DNA of 64,000 nucleotides from positions 930,001 to 994,000 of the forward strand of contig JALGQZ010000019.1 of assembly GCA_023105745.1 (NCBI GenBank), read 5' to 3'. Of the stretch, positions 56,701 through 64,000 are shown piece by piece. The stretch's first letter is position 1. The number at the start of each line of letters is the position of its first letter. The notes beneath the pieces are model-generated. The model saw only the letters and a program-made list of their open reading frames with translations. It was not told the DNA's origin and searched no databases. This DNA is from Austropuccinia psidii. Its lineage: Eukaryota > Basidiomycota > Pucciniomycetes > Pucciniales > Sphaerophragmiaceae. A program made the position numbers and the translations under genes.

Positions 56701-59025
56701 CTGGATTAAGATTCGACCTATAAATCAAAACAATAATCCTTGTATTCTCATTTACCAAGAAAGCGGATAGATCCTACAGAAACTTACCTTTAAATATAAT
56801 TAATTTTAGCGAACTACTATCATCTTAGTAGCTCCAGAAAATATGGTAATATGATCAGTTTAATTAAAAAACAGCAGACAGAATATTACCAAAAACCTGC
56901 TCTTATGGAATACTGATTGGTGGTATTGGATTCAGGGAAGATATTATGGAGTTAATTCAAAGAAATGAGTCATAATCATTTCAAAATCAATTAAGATAAT
57001 TTTAATTTGGATTAATCTCGAAACTATGATGATTTTGTTCAAAGGAGACTCATTTTATTATATAAATACGCCATTAATAAAAATAAACAGATAGCTCATT
57101 GAGCCAACCTCCAGAATTTTCATCAAGCAGAAAGGTAAATAAAATAAAACAATAAGCTCAAAAAGCGTTCAAATTTAATGATTATAGAACATTGTTTCAA
57201 AATTAAGTCAGAACAGATGATACTTAGTTGACTCTATGGACTTATATCATGTTTTTTTATTCAGAAAGACAATTGATATCCACTTCTTCCCTCTTTTTAA
57301 AAAAAGGACATGTATTTAATCTTCTGGGACTCAAATATATGTTAGAGTTTCTAGCTCAGTCTGGAATTATCACAGTTCCTTGTAAAAATCTATAAATATC
57401 TCATTAAGCCACCAGGCCCTCAGAGGATATAGAAACCATCAATTAATGAAAAAAATTGAATTTAATATTAATGAATAATTATTCAAAATCGGTGAGACTC
57501 TCTTAAAATTATCACCTGAAATAGTTAATAGATAGGCTTTTGATAAAGAAAGTAGAGCTTAACGATAAGAATAACTCTCCCAAGGACTTATAATTATGAA
57601 ATTTTAGTTACTCACTGTCATAAGCTAGCCTTATCAGGAATTTTCGCTTGATTTTCAGGCTATCTTAAGCCTCAAAATTTTCTTAATAAAGACTGACAGC
57701 CCAAAAAATTGATTATTTTGATGAATATTCACATCAATGATGAATTATTCTTCCATTAAAAAGATATTATTCAATGAAGAATGAGGTTAATTGCATATTT
57801 TTCCTTTCAAATTCGCGTGCTTGACTATTTCAAAAAAAGTTCTATATTTATCAAAATCTTCTTGTAATTCAAGAGGTTAATCATTTCATAAGAGCTCATA
57901 CTGTTGAAATTTTAATTGGAAAGATAAATTTTGTAAGAGTAAAAAGATACAACCCAATTGATAAGATATGTGAGCTATTGTGGATTGAAAATTGAATTAT
58001 GTGTTTCTTTCAAATAGGAAGCATTTCCTTTCAATATTCATATAGAATGTTTTTATGCACCCATTATGTGGCCAGGCATGTGTGCAAGCAACTTTTATCC
58101 TCATTTTGTTCCAAAAAAGCATTGGTCTTCTGAGAAAATATACTGAAATATTAGATAAGCTTAACAAGAAAGAAATTATTTCTCTCTGGAATAAAATCCT
58201 TGTAGGAATTTTGAAACTTCAATTTGTTTTTAGAAAATTGACTTATGAAACTTCCCAGTGAAGCCAAAATTAAATGAAATAACATGATTTTTCATATCAA
58301 AATACAGATCAATTAAATAAAATTATTTACATGAATATCTCCAAAAGATCATACTCTACTTATTCATTTTCATCTAATAAAATATGCCTACCCAACCTTT
58401 TCTGGCCTCTGTGACAGAATTTTTAAGCTCCCATAAATGAAAAATTTAAACCCTTGGGATACCTGTTCTTTAAAAACCCCTCAATATTCACTCCTCTTGT
58501 TTGATTATGGATATCTACTAAGCTGTTGGTTATATTTACCCCAGAAAGAGATAATAAATTGGCTATTATGGTATTCCATACCATTTTTGGCCAGACTCAA
58601 GCTCACCCTTCACCCCAAATTTATAAATAAGGAGCAATAAACTATATTAGAAAAAATAAATAATTCAAAAAACATTTTACACCAAATTATAGCCCCAATT
58701 TTCTATTGGTGTAGCCACACATCTCATTCAGTAAAGGGAATCAGAACAGGGTTTTAGAATAAACCCTCAGAGCATCAACAAATTCATATATAAAAAAGAT
58801 AATTCTTTCTTCAAAAATTGAATCTGCATCAAAAATAACCCTAGGTTGGATTTTTAACCCACTCTTAAGAAAAACTAGCTTAAAATATTATGAGAAAAAC
58901 AAGTGAATATGGGAGTTATCTTCATGTAGAAGCAATCATGAATCATGAAAAATAAGTCTATCTCTCCTGTTTTTCAAGGAAGATTCCTTAAGATGGAATA
59001 TGTAAAGGCAGAGGTCTCAAGACAC
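53752..59025. other. Long AT-rich stretch without assigned genes
   Basis: No coding sequence I can support. Open stretches at 55487-55702, 55802-56041, 58055-58261 and 58437-58640 (all +) have ordinary AT-rich composition and no motif. Bases 55420-55440 (TATTTTGGGGGAA) recur in reverse orientation near 61720-61745, a hint of an unrecognised dispersed repeat. Confidence 0.4.
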
Positions 59026-60955
59026 AGTGGCAACACACTCAAAACCTGGTTTATGGCTGGAAAGTAATTTTATGAAACTTTTTGAAATATTGAAAGATAT
59101 TTCAGAAAAAATGAAAGCTTAAAATATTTCTAGAAATGATGAAGAAAATTAATAATGAAAAGATATTTTTAGAACATATCCAAGCCCAACCCACAAGTTG
59201 ACCTTGGAAGATGCACAGAAAATGGACAAAATCTCACAAAGATAGGTAATCACTAATTTATCACTTAAGTTAAACTAATTATAGGAATGATTATATTTAC
59301 AAACAAAGAAAACCATTCCAGCGATCTCATCTCCACTCTTTCTCCATAACAAACCCTAAACCCATACAATACATCTCAAAATCTCAATAATCACCCATAA
59401 AATCACTCAAAACCTGAATAGGAAGCTGAAAGCCTCTTCAAATAATTAATTTACACATTTAATTGGACCAATTACATGTAGAATATACAAAAAATCCAGA
59501 ACACACTAGAATTACCGAAGAAGAACCTCAGAACAGAAATATATACATATTAAAATAATTCAATTAAGCGACACAGCCTAAATTCATGCATAAATAACAA
59601 ATCCAAAACACCTGTCTCATGAAACAGAAAAATCAGGGAATGGAAGGAGATACACTATATTACTAAGCACAGAATTTTCCAAACTAGAAAATCACACCAT
59701 CCTATGCATAGAAGGAAATACACCATTCAAACAAAAGATGACCTGACCTGAATTTAAAGTTTAAGAAAATAAATTTAGCCATTAATCCTTCCTAAATTAT
59801 GTAGCCTCTTCCACAAAACCTAAGCTCTGACATATGGAAGGAGAATACAAAAAAATGTGATATTTACCAGATCAGAATAATATTATGTGACATCAAAGAG
59901 GCTGTTAAAGATAAAAATCCCTTGAAAAAATGAAATTAACTGAAATATACAAGGAGAATCCAAGACTTTCATGTGATAACTACTTCACCAAAAGAGAATA
60001 ACGTGATGAAATAGAAGGTTTTCACAAGAAAAATCCTCACTAAACCTTAGATCACCTGTCATATGCAAGGAAAGTCCTCACCCAAAACAGAGTGGAAAAC
60101 GAAAACTACCATGGAGGTGAGCCTTTGTTCTCAAAAGTTATAAATAGAGGGGAGCTCTCCGCCCAAATTCCAAAATTTCCCCATCAAAATTACATTACAA
60201 GAGGTGGAATTAAGTCATCCCTCACCTGGGAGGTAGTCCATTATATTATAGTATTATTGTTTTTCCCATTAGCTCGGCTCAGAGGTATTATAGTGTTGAA
60301 AAATACCCAGTAGAAAATTTGTGTGGAACTGTATGATTGGAGAAAAGATCTCTCTAGCTGTCAGGATATCATTTAGCAATATTTAAAACAATATCACCCT
60401 TATCCAAAACCCAGTCCTAATTTATCACCCTATTACTCGTAATTCGATATTATAAACACAACATATTTAAAAATAAAAGTTGAACCATTTAAAGAAACTA
60501 TTTCTAAAATATTTTTCTAGTATTTTACCTTAAAAAACCCCTAATTACCAGCACAAGTATTTACAAACTATCCTCCAGGATCAATTGCTCAATATTTCAT
60601 CACCAAGATAAAATTACTAACCAAATTAAACCAATTAAAACCTTTGACACAGCTAGGTACACCTTGGAAAGTTCAAATTAACTGTATTAATAGAATCCAC
60701 CTTATAGCATAATTTCTTATATATGTCTAGCTTTAGAATTGCGACTTTGTTTTTGTTTGTTGTAAATCCAATTACTCAACTTCATTTTTTGGTCTGTGAC
60801 ATCCAAGGAGATTCTTTTGAGTATTTTAGGAGGGTAAGGAAATAAACTCTTGTAACCCTTGGTTACAGGGTTCATTAGCGATTCAAAACTAGCTGCCTAT
60901 TATTTCCTCCTTCAGGTACTGACTCATTTTGATCCAACAAAGGAGCAGTTACCAC
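59026..60955 (+). repeat. Second LTR of the family found in the MULE, probably solo
   Basis: Left edge AGTGGCAACACACTC...AACCTGGTTT resembles TGTGGTAGTCAATAC...AACCTGTTTC at 46762. Right edge CAACAAAGGAGCAGTTACCACA resembles the 48617 end. The best shared block is ACCCTTGG-TACAGG-TTC, then TTCAAAACT and a TTTCC-CCTTCA/CCTCAA stretch before GATCCAACA/AATCCCACA (60856-60945 versus 48515-48605). Length is about 1.93 kb. Repeated GGAAGGAGATAC/GGAAGGAGAATAC-like motifs occur at about 59640, 59708, 59836, 59954 and 60064. TATAAATAG lies at 60139-60147. No coding region of the element follows on either side, so it looks solo; a target duplication was not clear. Confidence 0.6.
60139..60147 (+). promoter_or_regulatory. 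TATA box in LTR 2
   Basis: A consensus TATAAATAG followed by GGGGAGCTCTCCGCCC within the LTR, aligned with CATAAAAGG in the other LTR copy. Likely the retroelement promoter. Confidence 0.5.
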
Positions 60956-63900
60956 AGTGTTTAAGCTGATTTCCCCTTGGCTGACCACATCTAGAACTCC
61001 AGTACTTCACTGTTAAAAATGATTATTATTTGATACCAATGACCATCATAAAAACTATCCTTTCAGGTGAGGTAGTAGGTTACACCCATTTTCAACCAAG
61101 CTTCCTGCTTGTTTTATAGTGGGATATAAATTTGTATTATTATTTGGTCCTCTTCTAAGCTGGATTATCAATATCAAGAAATAATTATTTCACATAAAAT
61201 AAATTGAGTTATGTAGATTATTAAGCTCCTTGGAGATCCTTTATTTTAAAAATTCCTTTCAAACAAAAACCAGATAACTGCAAATCAAGACAAAGCCAAT
61301 ATCCATGAAAGTTATCTGTGTATATTTATAAATATCAAACTATCCTTTTTTCTCATATTCTACCAAACAGTTTTTTTTTTAATTCTTTCTCTTGAAACTT
61401 TAATATCAGATTCAAAAATCTTTAAATTCAAATTATTGAGATCAAAAAAGCTTTTTAAGGAATTGACCACCACAAAAGTTAAGATATATACCCTAATTTT
61501 TTATTCATTTTACAGAAAATTGTGAAGTTCCTTGAGAAATTCAAATTCAAAATAAAGCCTTAAGAAATATTTTCTGATTATAAATTTTTATTCCTCTTAT
61601 TTCTGAAATGTGATATTTTCTTTGAATAAATTGAAGAAATTATTATTTTGGTTTTTCCAAAATTAAAGATATAATACCTTTCATGCCTTTTTTGCCATGA
61701 TACAAATAAACTTAGCCCTCTTATTCCCCCAAAATAGTACCTCACGATGTTATATAGCATATGATAGACCCAAGATTATCTATAAACTACCTTATATTAA
61801 TATATTCCGAAGTCTGATTTCCTTGATAATAAGCATATTAGTTCAAATATAACTCATTGTGTCCTAATATTGTAGAAAATTAAGAGTCAACTCAGTTTCT
61901 TAATATTTTATCTCATTTTTCACAGAAACACAAGCAACCTTCACATAATACCTTTTCCCAATCAAAACAGGAGAATAGGTTACTATTCCTTCATAAAAGT
62001 AGTTATTTTTGAACAAATTTTATTTTGATATATCTCACTCATTTTATATGTGATAATCTCATTTTGGAATTACAGTATGTACTAATTTCTACATAGTATG
62101 AAAAAGCAGTAATTAATTCTCATTTTTGTTATTGGTAAAAAATCTCAATTGAAAGGAATCATCATTCAAACTCAACTTAACATCTATGAAATAAGTATCA
62201 AATTATCATCAAACAGACTAATTCATGTGAATAAAATATCCAAAATCAATTTACCAACTAATTTTTTATTTTCATTTTTTAGTAATTATAACTTTATTAC
62301 CACCATAGTATTTTGTGATGTATAGTTATATTTTGCGATTTATTTAGAGTATGTATTCAACTCAAAGATGCATTGGCAAGCATAGATTAAAATGAATGAA
62401 GCCTTTGGAATCCAAGCTTAAACAAACACAATCAACCCTTTAAAGTATTTCAAGTCACAATTAAATCAATGGAATTAATTCAAAGAATTTTCGATACACT
62501 GTCAAGCCCTTGATAATCACATGTGCAAACAAATCCCTCACTTTTATTTAAAAATTACATAATTGATTTGAAAATATTCCCTCTCATCAATAAATCTTGA
62601 ATAAAACCTCTATTATGGATTCTTTCTTTTAGAAAATATTTTGAATGATATTTATTCCTATATAGTGAGCTAAAGTTACTGGTAAAAGATATCTGTTTCA
62701 AAAATATAATTAAATTAATAAGAGTAAGTTAGCAGCGAAGCTATATGTATCCTCCAAACCTGAGATATCTTAAATACTATTATTACAAGAATTTACCTCC
62801 CAGATATTTCTAAGTATTAATACCCTTGAGGTCTGGCTTATAAGTGATAAATTCCAAATATCTCTTTTCCCTTGGCCTTTGAAAATCAAGATTATATTTG
62901 AAAAGTAATATTGAAGGACTTATATAGTTGAATATAAAAAGTGAGCTCTAGGGAATATACTACTAAAACTCTTAAGTCTCTGAAAAGTTAATTGGAAGAA
63001 AGAATTTTAATTAGGTAGCTTGTATGGATTTTTTGAATTATTGATTAAATTCAGGAACTTTATTGAATATTTTCAAGCTACATTTCCATAATAATTTACA
63101 CAAATTCTAACAGTGGAATTCGGTACTGACCTTCTATTCGACCTTCTCTCAAAAAGTATAAATTTTTCCCATATATATTAAAGAAAAAAGATCCAAAAAT
63201 TGAAGTTTATATACTTCATTTTGAAATATTTCTATCAATTCTTTGAAAAATATAATAGATTAGTATAGAAATGTGGCATTTCTATTCTTCCAATTCTTTC
63301 ACACTCAATTTTGTTCTAATGAATTTAGAATTTCAATTTTTTGTTGAAGAGAATCTTCTATTGTACTCTGCTTGTTTGTAAAGATAAAAATATCAAATAA
63401 TTCTTGATGGTAAAAGCTTATGGTCATTATTTATGAATTTTAAACAAGCAGAATAATCCAGAAATTAATGCAATTCAACTTTAAAACACATTTTCTATTC
63501 CTTATTATCATAATAAATGATTAACTTATTTCTGAAGATTTTAGAAAATAATATTCCCATTAATATCTCCATTAAATGGTTAGTAATCTGATAAATAATG
63601 TTCACATTGATCAAAGGACCTAGTAAAAATTACTCAGTAATTTTACTAAATATTAATTAGAGTTTCCTACACCAATTTATCAGTGTATTTTACATTCAGC
63701 ACTAAGTAATCTAAGCCTTTCTTCATTTTGAAAAATATTGATGCATTTGGGAGAAAAATTTTCAAAATGAACTTGTATGGAGCTTTCTGTGGGGCTTTGC
63801 ATTTACTTTTGATCTTTGGATTAAAATTATTCTCAACTGCTTACAAATAATGCTTAAGCCTTTTTCCAATCCACTTGCACTTTCTGGGCTATAATTTTGT

Positions 63901-64000
63901 TGTAGTAAATTTGGGAACAAAAAGAATTTAATTTTTCCCTTTACACAGTGTGTGAGCCTTTGAGATATGACCACATATTTAAAAATGTTACAAAATAACT
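60956..64000. other. AT-rich end of the window without assigned genes
   Basis: No supported gene. On -, 63974-63762 is open, and its middle (FFLFPNLLQQNY...EKGLSIICKQLRIILI) vaguely resembles the reverse transcriptase/RNase H connection of gypsy elements, too weak to call. Confidence 0.35.

Overview
The window looks like a repeat-rich, AT-rich (roughly 70% A+T by eye) fungal nuclear region. The best guess is a rust fungus (Pucciniales, perhaps one with a very large genome such as Austropuccinia). The guess rests on the style of the transposase, SANT-like, copia, chromovirus and MULE fragments, which resemble rust-fungus repeats as I remember them, and on short introns of 57 to 73 nt with GT...AG ends and CTAAC/TTAAC-like branch sites. 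No search was run. I found no intact host gene. Every coding stretch I could assign is a broken transposable element, and the two longest open frames (27.7-28.5 kb) are artefacts of a minisatellite.

Layout. 0-0.8 kb: low-complexity DNA with short tandem repeats. 0.8-7.2 kb: two PIF/Harbinger-type elements, each with a transposase relic on + and a SANT/Myb-like partner relic on - in convergent order, separated by a spacer with a tRNA-like/SINE-like relic. 8.1-9.7 kb: a third SANT-like partner on +. 10.1-11.8 kb: unassigned coding-like debris. 12.3-16.35 kb: two hAT transposase relics meeting tail to tail. 17.6-22.4 kb: a decayed Ty1/copia element with both LTRs, coding on -. 23.5-26.8 kb: a third hAT relic (+) with a recognisable C-terminal dimerisation domain. 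27.76-28.41 kb: an 11-bp T-tract minisatellite passing into a 7-bp repeat, then a 2.2-kb AT-rich desert. 30.7-34.4 kb: two more, different PIF/Harbinger transposase relics with possible partner debris. 34.5-40.24 kb: a cluster of at least five same-orientation LTR segments of a chromovirus (Ty3/gypsy) around a remnant that keeps only integrase and chromodomain. 42.8-43.76 kb: another SANT-like partner (-). 44.95-48.85 kb: a MULE transposase (-) split by a 1.86-kb solo LTR. 59.03-60.96 kb: a second, diverged solo LTR of the same family. The rest (about 49-59 kb and 61-64 kb) is AT-rich sequence in which I recognise nothing reliable.

How it works together. Nothing here appears functional as a unit. 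The value of the window is its record of nested and tandem transposon insertion: paired Harbinger genes with a conserved intron position, catalytic residues lost independently in several copies, a solo LTR that can be ordered in time relative to the MULE it interrupts, and an LTR array. All family calls are by eye from translated motifs.
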